Assembly: GCF_001263175.1 (NCBI RefSeq)
Contig: NZ_CP012332.1
Coordinates: 62,001 to 126,000, forward strand
Length of the DNA stretch: 64,000 nucleotides
Source: Vulgatibacter incomptus
GTDB taxonomy: Bacteria; Myxococcota; Myxococcia; Myxococcales; Vulgatibacteraceae
Direction of reading: 5' to 3'
Under the pieces are notes generated by a model, which was given only the letters and a program-made list of their open reading frames with translations, did no database searches and was not told where the DNA came from. The position numbers and the translations under genes were made by a program. Below are positions 39,958 to 48,105 of the stretch, piece by piece. Positions within the stretch are counted from its first letter, which is position 1, and every line of letters begins with the position of its first letter.

Positions 39958-41255
39958 CTAGCTGTCTCCTCGAAGGGTAGGAACACGTTGAAGGTGCTCC
40001 CCTCTCCCTGCCGGCTCTCGAACGTGATCGTGCCGCGATGGTCGTCGAGCACCCGCTTGACCACGGCGAGACCGAGGCCGGTGCCCGTGGCCTTCGTGGT
40101 GAAGAACGGCTGGAAGATCCGCTCGGCGAACTCGGGCGCGATCCCGCCTCCCTGATCGCGGACTTCGATTCGGATTCGCGATCCCTCCGCCTGTTCGACC
40201 CGCACCTGCAGTCTGCCGCCCTTGGGCATCGACTGGATCCCGTTGAGGAAGAGGTTGAGCAGCGCCTGGCGCATCATTCCCTTGTCGAGGGGGACGAGCG
40301 GGAGCGAGGGCGGAAGGTCGAGCGTGGTCTCCACCCGAGCGGCGGAGGTTCCGGGGTGGCTCGCGGAGACACGGAGGGCCTCCTCGATCAAGGGCCCCAG
40401 GGGCTCGAGCTGCATCGAGGGAACGCGCGGCCGCGCGAACTCGAGGAGCTCGCGGACGATCCGGTCGAGCCTCTCGGCCTCCTCCCCGACGATGTCGAGG
40501 AGCACCTTGGCGTCGCCCTCCGGGCGGAGGAGGCGCCCGAGGGATCCCAGCGAGTTGAAGATCACGCCCAGCGGATTGCGGACCTCGTGCGCCACCATTG
40601 CCGCGAGCTCCCCCAGCGCGGCCAGGCGCTCGCGCTCGACCAGCTCCTCTTGCGTTCGGCGCAGCTCCGCGTAGCTGGTGCGGAGGTCGTCGTAGAGCCG
40701 GGCATTCGCGATCGCCACCGCGATCTGGTGGGCGATCAGCGTCACGCGCTCGATCTCGGCCGCTCCCCAGGCCCGAGGGTTGCGGACGTCGTCGACGATG
40801 ATGCAGCCGATGGCGGAGTTACGGACCACCAGCGGAACGGCGAGGAGGCTCTTCTCGCCGAAGAGCTTCGTCCGGACGCCGTGCGCGTGCTCGGTGAGGG
40901 AGACGTCCTCCACCACGATCGGCTGTAGCGCACGCACCGCCTTCGCCGCCAGCGTGCGGCCCGCGAGCGGGATGCGCACGCCGCGGAACATCTCGCGCCA
41001 GGTGGGGTTGGAGCAGCCGACCCCGCGGAGCTCCTTTGAGTCGTCGTCGACGAGCAGGATGAAGGAGTTCGATGCGTCCACCATCCGCGCGAGGCTCTCC
41101 GCGGAGACGTCGAGGATCTCCTCGAGCTCGAGGGAGCCGGTGATCGCGCGCCCCACCTCGAGCATGAGCGTGAGCTCGTCCGCCCGTCGGGTCGCGCCCG
41201 CGAGGAGCTGCTCCAGCTCGCTTGTCGGGCCAGATGGGGTCGTGGTGGGCTTCAT
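39954..41255 (-). CDS. GAF-domain sensor histidine kinase, partner of the NtrC-type regulator
   Basis: 433 residues, no membrane helix, so a cytoplasmic sensor. GAF domain about 28-188; short coiled coil 188-212; HisKA with phosphorylated His223 in MVAHEVRNPLG; HATPase domain with the N box (NLFLNGIQSMP), G1 box (DQGGGI) and G2 box (GTGLGLAVVKR). The NtrB/ZraS-like kinase core and the 4-nt overlap with the downstream regulator mark them as cognate. The ligand sensed by the GAF domain cannot be told. Confidence 0.93.
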
Positions 41256-41349
41256 GGCTCTCTCACGCGCTTCGAGCGGGCGTCCGCGGCGTTTCGCCGA
41301 GGATACCCTCGATCAAGCGCGCCGGCGGCCGGGGTATTTCGCGCAAGAG

Positions 41350-41410
41350 CTCGTGACGAAATCACGAGCGCTCGCGGAGCCGAAGGCCGAGCAGACGAAA
41401 AGAAGAGCCG
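41350..41410 (+). repeat. Dispersed palindromic repeat, copy C
   Basis: Starts with a CTCGTGA-N5-TCACGAG hairpin (41350-41368) and contains GAGCAGACGAAAAGAAGAGC (41389-41408). The last 20 nt match copy A with few changes and the first 15 of them match copy B exactly. It lies in the 246-base gap between two minus-strand genes. Confidence 0.45.
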
Positions 41411-41501
41411 CGCGAGGGCGGGCGCCAGCGGCGCCACACAAGCAGAGCCGTCCGATCGCAGGGCAGGCGAGAGAGCGCCGGATCGTCCGGCGCCGAGGCG
41501 A

Positions 41502-42890
41502 TCAGATGCCGACGCCGGCCAGCTCCTCGTCCGAGGCGTCGTCGTCATCCAGGCCGCCCACGGCGCCCGGGGACGGGTTGTAATCCCACGCGAAGATGAC
41601 GAGGTCACTGGTCTCGAAGTCGTGGAAGTCCGGCCGATAGCCTCCCTTGCGCATCGCCAGCGTCGCCGTGCGGACCTCGACGGCTCCGGCCTCGAGCGCT
41701 GCCTCGCGGGCCGCCTCGAGGGTGACGCCCGTCCCGGCGATGTCGTCCACCACCAGCACGCGGTGCCCACGGAGCTCGCCCGGCATCGTCGCGGCGGCCT
41801 CGACGCCCGTGCCGGAGTCGCGGCTCCGGCGGTGGACCCGGACCGGGAAGAAGGGAAGTCCGAGCGCCGACGAGATCTCCTGTCCCGCGAAGACGCCGCC
41901 CTTGGCGACGCCGACGACGATCTCCGGATCCCAGACGCGCTTCACCTTCGATGCGATGGCGCGGCCCGAGGTAGCGATGGCCGGCCAATCGAGCTCGCGA
42001 AGGCCGTGCTGCCCACCCTGCGAGCGATCGCGGGCGGTGCGGGCGGGGCCGTTCGACGACGCGCGCGGTCGATCCAACGCCCGAATCGGCGTTCCCGTCT
42101 CGGGAGCGAGGTGCCCGTCGGCCTCTTCGCCGAGCACGTCCTTCCGCCTCTTGGAGACGGGGGCGCGCGAGGTCTTCGTGGCGGGCGCCTTCGAAGGCAC
42201 GCTTCGCTTCTTCTGGAGCGCGGGCTTGTTCGACGCGCCCTTGGAAGCGGCGACCTTTGCCGCAGGCTTCTTGGCGGCGGTCTTGGCAGTGACGGGCTTG
42301 GTCGCAGGGTTCTTCGCAGCGGCCTTGGCAGCGGCGGGCCTGGTCGCAGGCTTCTTCGAGGCGGCCTTGGCAGCGGCGGGCCTGGTCGCAGGCTTCTTCG
42401 CGGCGCCCTTGGCCGCAGGCTTCTTCGCGGCGGCCTTGGCGGCAGGCTTCTTCGCGGCGGCGGGCTTGGCGGCAGGCTTCTTCGCTGCGCCCTTTGCAGC
42501 GGCGGGCTTTGCCGCAGCCTTCTTCACGGTGGCCTTGGCAGCGGCGGACTTGGCCGCAGGCTTCTTCACGGCGCCCTTTGCAGCGGCGGGCTTTGCCGCA
42601 GGCTTCTTCACGGCGGCCTTGGCAGCGGCGGGCATTGCCGCAGCCTTCTTCACGGCGGCCTTGGCAGCAGCGGGCTTGATCGCAGGCTTCTTCGTGGCGG
42701 CCTTGGCAGCAGCCGGCTTCGCCGCAGCCTTCTTCGCAGCGGTTGCAGCGGGCTTCTTCACGGAAGCCGCTGCCCGAGCGATCGAGCTCTTCTCCACGCC
42801 GGCCTTTCCCGCCTTCCGGGCAGCGCCTCGTGCGGCGTTTTCGGGAGCACCACGAGCCTTCGTGCTTCGGGTTGCATCTCGACGCAACAT
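41502..42890 (-). CDS. Phosphoribosyltransferase with N-terminal AlgP/histone-H1-like Lys/Ala tail
   Basis: 462 residues from the ATG at 42890; the much longer open frame upstream runs antisense through leucine dehydrogenase and is not real. Residues about 36-235 are tandem KKPAAKPAAAKAA-type repeats (14-residue unit) as in AlgP and histone-H1-like proteins, expected to be disordered, basic and DNA-binding. Residues 235-300 are a basic linker. Residues 300-440 are a type I phosphoribosyltransferase domain with the PRPP loop VLVVDDIAGTGVT (from 378) and FAWDYNP near the end, as in the COG2236-like nucleobase transferases. The end is acidic (LDDDDASDEE). A nucleobase-salvage domain tethered to a DNA-binding tail is unusual. 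A candidate promoter lies about 45 nt upstream. Confidence 0.85.
   Translation of the reverse strand: MLRRDATRSTKARGAPENAARGAARKAGKAGVEKSSIARAAASVKKPAATAAKKAAAKPAAAKAATKKPAIKPAAAKAAVKKAAAMPAAAKAAVKKPAAKPAAAKGAVKKPAAKSAAAKATVKKAAAKPAAAKGAAKKPAAKPAAAKKPAAKAAAKKPAAKGAAKKPATRPAAAKAASKKPATRPAAAKAAAKNPATKPVTAKTAAKKPAAKVAASKGASNKPALQKKRSVPSKAPATKTSRAPVSKRRKDVLGEEADGHLAPETGTPIRALDRPRASSNGPARTARDRSQGGQHGLRELDWPAIATSGRAIASKVKRVWDPEIVVGVAKGGVFAGQEISSALGLPFFPVRVHRRSRDSGTGVEAAATMPGELRGHRVLVVDDIAGTGVTLEAAREAALEAGAVEVRTATLAMRKGGYRPDFHDFETSDLVIFAWDYNPSPGAVGGLDDDDASDEELAGVGI
42235..42770 (-). repeat. Tandem 42-bp repeats encoding the Lys/Ala tail
   Basis: About twelve imperfect copies of a 42-bp unit (14 residues, KKPAAKPAAAKAAV type), with some truncated units in the middle. 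Copy number is likely to vary between strains by slippage or recombination. Confidence 0.8.
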
Positions 42891-42934
42891 CCACCTCGCC
42901 GTGCAGGCCAAACGGCCATTTGAGCAGGAAGCTG

Positions 42935-42963
42935 TTTGTAGTCGACTCCCGGACCCCGTGCAA
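42935..42963 (-). promoter_or_regulatory. Candidate promoter of the phosphoribosyltransferase fusion gene
   Basis: On the minus strand: TTGCAC, 17-nt spacer, TACAAA. Transcription would begin about 38 nt before the ATG. Confidence 0.5.
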
Positions 42964-43059
42964 GACGCATTGGCCTGCGCGGCGGGGCTGATCGGCGGGC
43001 GCTTCCGACGGGCGCCCGATCCTCCGCCGCGCGCCCGCGCCGCATTGACGCGACGCGAT

Positions 43060-43088
43060 TTGACACGCTGCCGGGGCAGTCCTATACC
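43060..43088 (+). promoter_or_regulatory. Promoter of leucine dehydrogenase
   Basis: Perfect -35 TTGACA (43060-43065), 17-nt spacer, TATACC (43083-43088). The ribosome-binding site GAGG (43131-43134) and the ATG follow at normal distances. Confidence 0.7.
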
Positions 43089-43139
43089 CGCCCGCAAAAA
43101 CCCGCGGCCCATTGGGCGCGGAATGCGAAAGAGGCGGCG

Positions 43140-44204
43140 ATGGAGCTCTTCAAGGCGATGTCGGACAAGGCGTACGAGGCCGTTCACTTCTTCCACGATG
43201 CCGAGACCGGCCTCCGCGCGATCATCGCGATCCACGACACGACCTTCGGTCCCGCCCTCGGCGGCGCGCGCGCCCTCTCCACCTACGCGAACGAGGAGGC
43301 CGCTCTCGTCGACGCGCTCCGCCTCGCCCGCGGCATGACCTACAAGGCCGCCCTCGCCGGGCTCCCGCTCGGTGGCGGCAAGTCCGTGATCATGCTGCCG
43401 AAGACCCCCTTCGACCGCGCCGCGCTCTTCACCGCGTTCGGTCGCGCGATCGAGTCGATCGGCGGCCGCTACATCACCGCCGAGGACAGCGGCACCTCGA
43501 CCGAGGACATGGACAGCATCCGCCGCGGGACGTCCCACGTGGTGGGTCTCGCCAAGTCCCGCGGGGGCTCTGGTGACCCCTCGCCGTTCACGGCGTTCGG
43601 CGTGCTCCGCGGCATCCAGGCCGTGGCGAAGTTCTCCCTCGGCCGCAGCGACCTCGAGGGGCTGAAGGTCTCGATCCTCGGCGTCGGCCACGTGGGCTTC
43701 CCGCTCGCCCGCCTGCTCAAGGAGCAGGGTGCCGAGCTCTGGGTCGCGGACATCAACGACGAGTCCGTCCGCCGCGCCCAGGACGAGCTCGGCGCGAAGG
43801 CCGTGCCGACCTCCGACCTCCCCGGCCTCGACGTCGACGTCTTCGCTCCCTGCGCGCTGGGCGGCTCGATCAACGACCAGACGCTGCCGATGCTCCGCTG
43901 CAAGGCCGTCGTGGGCTCCGCGAACAACCAGCTCCTCGAGGAGCGCCACGGCGTCGAGCTCCAGAAGCGCGGCATCGTCTACGCGCCCGACTACCTGGTG
44001 AACGCCGGCGGCCTCATCAATGTGGCCCTCGAGGTCGACGGCTACGACGAGAAGAAGAGCCGCGAGCTCTGCTCGGCGATCTACGACACCATGTACATGA
44101 TCCTCGAGCGGGCGAAGGCCGAGGGCTCGCGGCCCGAGGTCGTGGCCGACCGGATCGTGGAGGAGCGCCTCGCCTCCGCCAAGAAGGCCAAGGCGATCGC
44201 CTGA
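43140..44204 (+). CDS. ldh: Leucine (branched-chain amino acid) dehydrogenase
   Basis: 354 residues. NAD-dependent oxidative deamination of leucine, valine and isoleucine to 2-oxoacids. The N-terminus (MELFKAM...IIAIHDTTFGPALGGAR) and spacing match Bacillus leucine dehydrogenase closely; catalytic lysines are Lys69 (GMTYKAA) and Lys81 (GGGKS), the GVGHVG dinucleotide motif follows, then CALGGSIN and NNQL. The 2-oxoacids could feed branched fatty acid synthesis, important in myxobacteria (known biology, not shown here). Monocistronic, with its own promoter and terminator. The symbol means leucine, not lactate, dehydrogenase (bcd in Bacillus). Confidence 0.93.
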   Translation: MELFKAMSDKAYEAVHFFHDAETGLRAIIAIHDTTFGPALGGARALSTYANEEAALVDALRLARGMTYKAALAGLPLGGGKSVIMLPKTPFDRAALFTAFGRAIESIGGRYITAEDSGTSTEDMDSIRRGTSHVVGLAKSRGGSGDPSPFTAFGVLRGIQAVAKFSLGRSDLEGLKVSILGVGHVGFPLARLLKEQGAELWVADINDESVRRAQDELGAKAVPTSDLPGLDVDVFAPCALGGSINDQTLPMLRCKAVVGSANNQLLEERHGVELQKRGIVYAPDYLVNAGGLINVALEVDGYDEKKSRELCSAIYDTMYMILERAKAEGSRPEVVADRIVEERLASAKKAKAIA

Positions 44205-44233
44205 TCCCCGCACGTCTCATCGGTTGACGTGAA

Positions 44234-44259
44234 CGAGAGCGCCCCCCGGGGCGCTCTCG
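44234..44259. terminator. Hairpin between leucine dehydrogenase and hslO
   Basis: CGAGAGCGCCCC pairs with GGGGCGCTCTCG over a very short loop, 30 nt after the dehydrogenase stop and between convergent genes. No T-run, so termination is likely but not certain. Confidence 0.55.
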
Positions 44260-44303
44260 TCGTTCGGGGATTCGGATTTCCTCGTGGCGAGGCCCCCCGA
44301 GCC

Positions 44304-45197
44304 TCAGCCCTCTCCGCCGGGCCTCATCGAATCCAGGAGGCCGAGGAGCTCCTCGGCGGTGAAGCGGTAGACCGTCTTGCAGAACTCGCAGGAGAGCTCG
44401 GCTCCCTTGTCGGTGGCCACCATCGAGAGGATCTCGTCCTCGCCGGCCGCGATCACGCCACGCTCGGCCCGCTCCCTGGAGCAGGTGCAGCGGTAGGAGA
44501 GGGGGATGTCCTCCAGCACGTCGAGCGGTCCGAAGCCCTCCAGCACCGGCAGGGCGAGCTGGGTCCCGCCGCGATCGGTGCGCCCGAGCTCGCGGCGCAG
44601 GGCTCCGTCGCGGAGCCTCTCGACGATGGTCGCCAGCGCGGCGTCGTCGCCGCCGGGCAGGCGCTGTACGAGGAGGCCGACGGCACGGGACGGCATCCGC
44701 GCCTCATCCGCCTCGACCTCGATCGCGACCGCGGTCGGCACCTGGTCCGAGGCCTCGAAGTAGCGCTCGAGGTTGCGATCCAGCCGCTGGAAGTCGAGGC
44801 CCACGGAGCCGCGGTAGAACTCGCCCGTGGGGAGCTCGCGCAGCACCGAGACGTAGCCCTCGGGGCCGATCGAGTACTCGAGATTGGACGGATCGCGACC
44901 GGGGAAGTCGACCCGCTCGGCGCGCACGTAGGCCCGCAGGTTTCCTTCCGCCGACCCCTCGGCGAACATCCCCTTCAGCGGCCCATTTCCTTCGAGCTGG
45001 AGCGTGACGCGCTGCTCGCCCTTGCCCAGGCCGCCCACGAGGGCCGCGCCTGTGAGGATCTGGGAGAGCACCATGGCGGCCGTGGGCTCGCAGCGATGGA
45101 TCGAAGCGGCGTGCTGGGACACGCCGGTGGCGAAGGCGACGAGGACCCTGAGGTCGTGCTCGGGGAGGAGCGCGCGGACGATGTGGTCGCGGGACAT
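44304..45197 (-). CDS. hslO: Redox-regulated holdase chaperone Hsp33
   Basis: 297 residues from the ATG at 45197 (MSRDHIVRALLP); the longer frame upstream overlaps the SDR gene antisense. Cytoplasmic chaperone switched on by oxidation. The C-terminal zinc switch CTC...CEFC is complete, and the substrate-binding core (LQLEGNGPLKGMFAEG, GEFYRGSVGL) is typical. Probably transcribed alone; the 139-base gap to the upstream operon holds repeat copy B. Confidence 0.93.
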   Translation of the reverse strand: MSRDHIVRALLPEHDLRVLVAFATGVSQHAASIHRCEPTAAMVLSQILTGAALVGGLGKGEQRVTLQLEGNGPLKGMFAEGSAEGNLRAYVRAERVDFPGRDPSNLEYSIGPEGYVSVLRELPTGEFYRGSVGLDFQRLDRNLERYFEASDQVPTAVAIEVEADEARMPSRAVGLLVQRLPGGDDAALATIVERLRDGALRRELGRTDRGGTQLALPVLEGFGPLDVLEDIPLSYRCTCSRERAERGVIAAGEDEILSMVATDKGAELSCEFCKTVYRFTAEELLGLLDSMRPGGEG

Positions 45198-45222
45198 GGC
45201 GCGAAGCCTACTCAGAGCGTGC

Positions 45223-45300
45223 AAAGAAATCATCCCCGCATCGCAGGGGCGATTTCTTCGGCTTCGCGTGCGCGATCGCGCCTCTTTTCGTCTGCTCGCC
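45223..45300 (-). repeat. Dispersed palindromic repeat, copy B (inverted)
   Basis: Reads on the minus strand GAGCAGACGAAAAGA (45283-45297), then a CGCG-rich middle and a hairpin AAGAAATC...GATTTCTT enclosing CCCC/GGGG. Same layout as copy A, opposite orientation. Confidence 0.5.
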
Positions 45301-45336
45301 TCCGGCTCGCAGGCGGCGGGGGGCCAAGCGAGATGA

Positions 45337-46269
45337 TCACTCGGCTGCCAGGCTCCGGATGGTCTCGCGCAGGCCGTACTCCGGCTTCCAGCCGTGCTCC
45401 TTGGCGAACCGGCTGCCGTCGATCGTGCAGAGGAACTGGATGTAATCGAGCTCGCCGGGCGGGAAGTCGGAGAGGCGGAGCTGGAAGAGGCGCCGCAGGA
45501 AGGACCGGGCGAGGATGTGGGGGACCGGCAAGGGCGACCGGCCCAGCTCCGAGAGGGCGGCGGAGAGCGGCACCTCGCCGGGGCCCACCACGTTGTATAC
45601 GCCTCGGACACCCGGCGTGAGGGCGAGCACCATGGCCCTGCAGACGTCCTCCATGTGGATGAGCTGGACCATCGGATCGAAGCCCATCAGCACCCAGGGG
45701 TGCTTCAGCCGGAGGTATCGGGTGGCCGCGTTCCGGATGGTCGGTCCCACGATGTGGACCGGCCGAACGATCACGGTCTCCACCTCCGGGTGCTTCCAGA
45801 TGAAGGATTGGGCGAGGATGTCGACCTCCACGAGGTCGCGGATCTCGCCGAAGCGCGCGGCCGCCATGAGCGGCGCGTCCTCCGTGAGGAAGTTGGTGTT
45901 GTCCGGGTGCGGGCCGTAGACGTTGGCCGACGAGAGGACGACCAGCTTCCGAACGCCGTGGCGGGCGCAATATTCGAGGGCCTTGGCGGTGCCGAGGACG
46001 TTGAAGTGGTGGAGCTCCTCCGCGCTCATCCGCGGGTCGTGGGAGATCCCCATGTGGATCAGCGCGTGGATCCGGCCCTTTCGGAAGAGGTCCTCCGCCT
46101 TGCGCTTGCGGATGTCCACGTGGTGGACGTCGAGATCCTTGGGGCGTCCGGGAAAGGGACGGCGGTCGATGCCCACGACCCGCTCCTTCCCGTGGAGCTG
46201 CTTCGCGAGCGAGCGCCCGAGGTTCCCGGAGATCCCGGTGATCGCGACGGCTGGAGAGTTCGAGGCCAT
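45337..46269 (-). CDS. Extended SDR (NAD-dependent epimerase-like) with altered active site
   Basis: 310 residues from the ATG at 46269, 4 nt after the acyltransferase stop and preceded by GGTGAG; the longer start would overlap that gene. Rossmann motif GISGNLG near the N-terminus, SSANVYGPHPD, and VRPVHIVGP as in extended SDRs. The catalytic YxxxK appears to be FxxxR (FGEIR), so redox catalysis by the standard mechanism is doubtful. Last of three co-directional genes with the deacetylase and the acyltransferase, which points to lipid or cell-envelope glycan metabolism. Substrate unknown. Confidence 0.8.
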   Translation of the reverse strand: MASNSPAVAITGISGNLGRSLAKQLHGKERVVGIDRRPFPGRPKDLDVHHVDIRKRKAEDLFRKGRIHALIHMGISHDPRMSAEELHHFNVLGTAKALEYCARHGVRKLVVLSSANVYGPHPDNTNFLTEDAPLMAAARFGEIRDLVEVDILAQSFIWKHPEVETVIVRPVHIVGPTIRNAATRYLRLKHPWVLMGFDPMVQLIHMEDVCRAMVLALTPGVRGVYNVVGPGEVPLSAALSELGRSPLPVPHILARSFLRRLFQLRLSDFPPGELDYIQFLCTIDGSRFAKEHGWKPEYGLRETIRSLAAE

Positions 46270-46273
46270 GCGC

Positions 46274-47128
46274 TCACCAGAACACGTGCTTGCGGGCACG
46301 GATCCCTTCGTTGACCATCGTCTGGATCACGGACCGAACCTGCTTCACTTTGCGTGAGAGCTCGTCGTCGTCGTCGTCGGGGCGCCCGGTGAACCGCATC
46401 GGATCGCCGAAGTGGATGTGGTACCGGACCGGAAGCGGAATCGGCACGATCGTCGGCGTGATCGGGAAGGCGGGCATCCGGAGGAGCCTGGCGGCCGGCT
46501 TGAGATCGAAGAGGGCCGGGGCCTGCTCCTCCGCGCCGATCACCGCCACGGGGACGATGGGGCTGCCGGTCTCGAGGGCGAGTCGCATGAAGCCCTGGCC
46601 GAACTCCGCGAGCTGGTAGCGCTTCGAGAAGAGCTTGTTGACCCCGCGGGTGCCCTCGGGAAAGACGAGGATCGCCTCGTCGTTCTCCAGCAGGCGGATG
46701 CAGTTCTGCGGCGTCCCCACCACCTGCCCGCACCGCGCCATGAACACCGAGACGTAGGGGAGGGTGGGGACCCACTTCTCCACCATGGAGCGGATGGCCC
46801 GCGGGCGGTTCGCCTCCGCCAGGAGCGCGGTCCCGATCATCGCCCCGTCGATCGGGAGCTGGCCGGAGTGGTTGGAGACGAGGAGCACCCGCCCCCTCGG
46901 CACCTTCTCGAGGCCGTAGGTCCGAACCCGGAAATAGTTCTTGTAGAGCCAGAGGAGGGGCCCCACCGCGGCGAGGACGTAGTCGAGATCCATCCCGAAG
47001 GGATCGACGCCGTACTCGTTCGAGCGGCGGGCCAGCGCCTTCAGCTTGCGCTCCGTCTCCTCGCCACCGAGCTTGAAAGTGAGGTTTTTCAGGCCATCCT
47101 GGAGGGCCTGGCCGATCCCCGCGGACAT
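46274..47128 (-). CDS. PlsC-like lysophospholipid acyltransferase family protein
   Basis: 284 residues. The acyltransferase motif is NHSGQLPID, a variant with six rather than four residues between His and Asp; the glycerol-phosphate-binding motif FPEGTRGVNK is clear, and IVPVAVIG follows. One hydrophobic segment near residue 55 (LAAVGPLLWLY) suggests membrane attachment. Second gene of the three-gene operon. Transfers an acyl chain to a lysophospholipid or related acceptor; the exact acceptor is not known. Confidence 0.85.
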   Translation of the reverse strand: MSAGIGQALQDGLKNLTFKLGGEETERKLKALARRSNEYGVDPFGMDLDYVLAAVGPLLWLYKNYFRVRTYGLEKVPRGRVLLVSNHSGQLPIDGAMIGTALLAEANRPRAIRSMVEKWVPTLPYVSVFMARCGQVVGTPQNCIRLLENDEAILVFPEGTRGVNKLFSKRYQLAEFGQGFMRLALETGSPIVPVAVIGAEEQAPALFDLKPAARLLRMPAFPITPTIVPIPLPVRYHIHFGDPMRFTGRPDDDDDELSRKVKQVRSVIQTMVNEGIRARKHVFW

Positions 47129-47177
47129 TCCACCATCGTAGGAGCGCGGGACCGGCGGCGCAAAGCCGAAAACCAGA

Positions 47178-48011
47178 TCAACCCAGCGACGGCGCGAGGC
47201 GGAGGGCAGCCTCCTCGAGGGTCACGACCTCGAAGTCGTGCTGGAGCCACGCGACGAGCTCGCCCAGGCGATGCCGCTTGGTCGCGGAGGAGAGGGAGAG
47301 CGCCCGTCGCTTGCGGGCGAGCTCGCGGCCCAGGCCGTCGTTCTCATCCAGGAGGTCGGCCCCCTGGAGGCGGATCCCGAGGAATGTCCTCTTCCGGAGC
47401 GAGCGGTAGAGCGCGGCCATCGCGGGTCTCGGCAGGGTGACGAAGAGGCCTCCGTCGAGGCGCCGCCGGAGGAAGGGGATGGTCGACGTCGGCAGCTCGA
47501 CGAGCTTGGCGCTTCCGGTCTGGGCGGGAGCACGGGGGTTCGGGCGGTAGGGCGTCCGGGGCTGGGCGAGGAAGCCGGGGAACGGCGCGCTCGCGTCGTA
47601 GAGCAGGCCCTGGTCTTCGAGGATCTCCAGCAGCGCCGCCGAGATCGGCCATTCGAGGAGCCGGAAGCCCAACGGGCGTCGGCCTGCGACCTCGCCGATC
47701 CTCGTGACGGCGCCGCCGATGGCGGCTCTCGTGCGCTCGTCGGCCGGGAGGAAGAGGGCGGCGATCTCGTGCCCGAGGCGTGCGGCCCCTGCGACGGCGA
47801 GCGCGGAAGCGTCATCGTGGAGATCGTCCGCGTTCGCGAAGAACGTGGCGTGCACGCCCTGCCGATCGAGGAGCTCACAGAAGCGCTCGGGAGCCCTCAC
47901 GCCCACCGCCGTCACCCCGGCGGGCGGAAGGCGTCGCTCGTCGATCCCCCCGCGCCTGCACAGGGACGGGAAGCCCTCGAGGTCGATCGAGATGCACGCG
48001 AGCTTGCGCAT
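47178..48011 (-). CDS. Polysaccharide-deacetylase-like protein (NodB fold), incomplete metal site
   Basis: 277 residues. Starts with SIDLEGF, the first motif of the Asp-x-Glu subclass of polysaccharide deacetylases; GVHATFFAN and GHEIAAL follow, then GFRLLEWP in the place of motif 3. In the HxxxH metal motif only the first His is found (HEIAALFLP), so metal binding or catalysis may be altered. No signal peptide, so cytoplasmic as read. First gene of the operon with the acyltransferase and SDR, 49 nt apart. The family call is moderately sure; activity uncertain. Confidence 0.7.
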   Translation of the reverse strand: MRKLACISIDLEGFPSLCRRGGIDERRLPPAGVTAVGVRAPERFCELLDRQGVHATFFANADDLHDDASALAVAGAARLGHEIAALFLPADERTRAAIGGAVTRIGEVAGRRPLGFRLLEWPISAALLEILEDQGLLYDASAPFPGFLAQPRTPYRPNPRAPAQTGSAKLVELPTSTIPFLRRRLDGGLFVTLPRPAMAALYRSLRKRTFLGIRLQGADLLDENDGLGRELARKRRALSLSSATKRHRLGELVAWLQHDFEVVTLEEAALRLAPSLG

Positions 48012-48105
48012 CCGGGAATCCTAGTCGAGCGGCGATCGGCGGCCGTGGCACTTCTTGCCTGACGTTTTCCGCGTGGTAGCCTCGCCGAAATTTCCCGGGG
48101 CCACG

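Noticed and set aside
42891-44213. Upstream extension of the phosphoribosyltransferase frame across leucine dehydrogenase
   Set aside because: It is antisense to a well-conserved enzyme and crosses both promoters; the ATG at 42890 is the sensible start.
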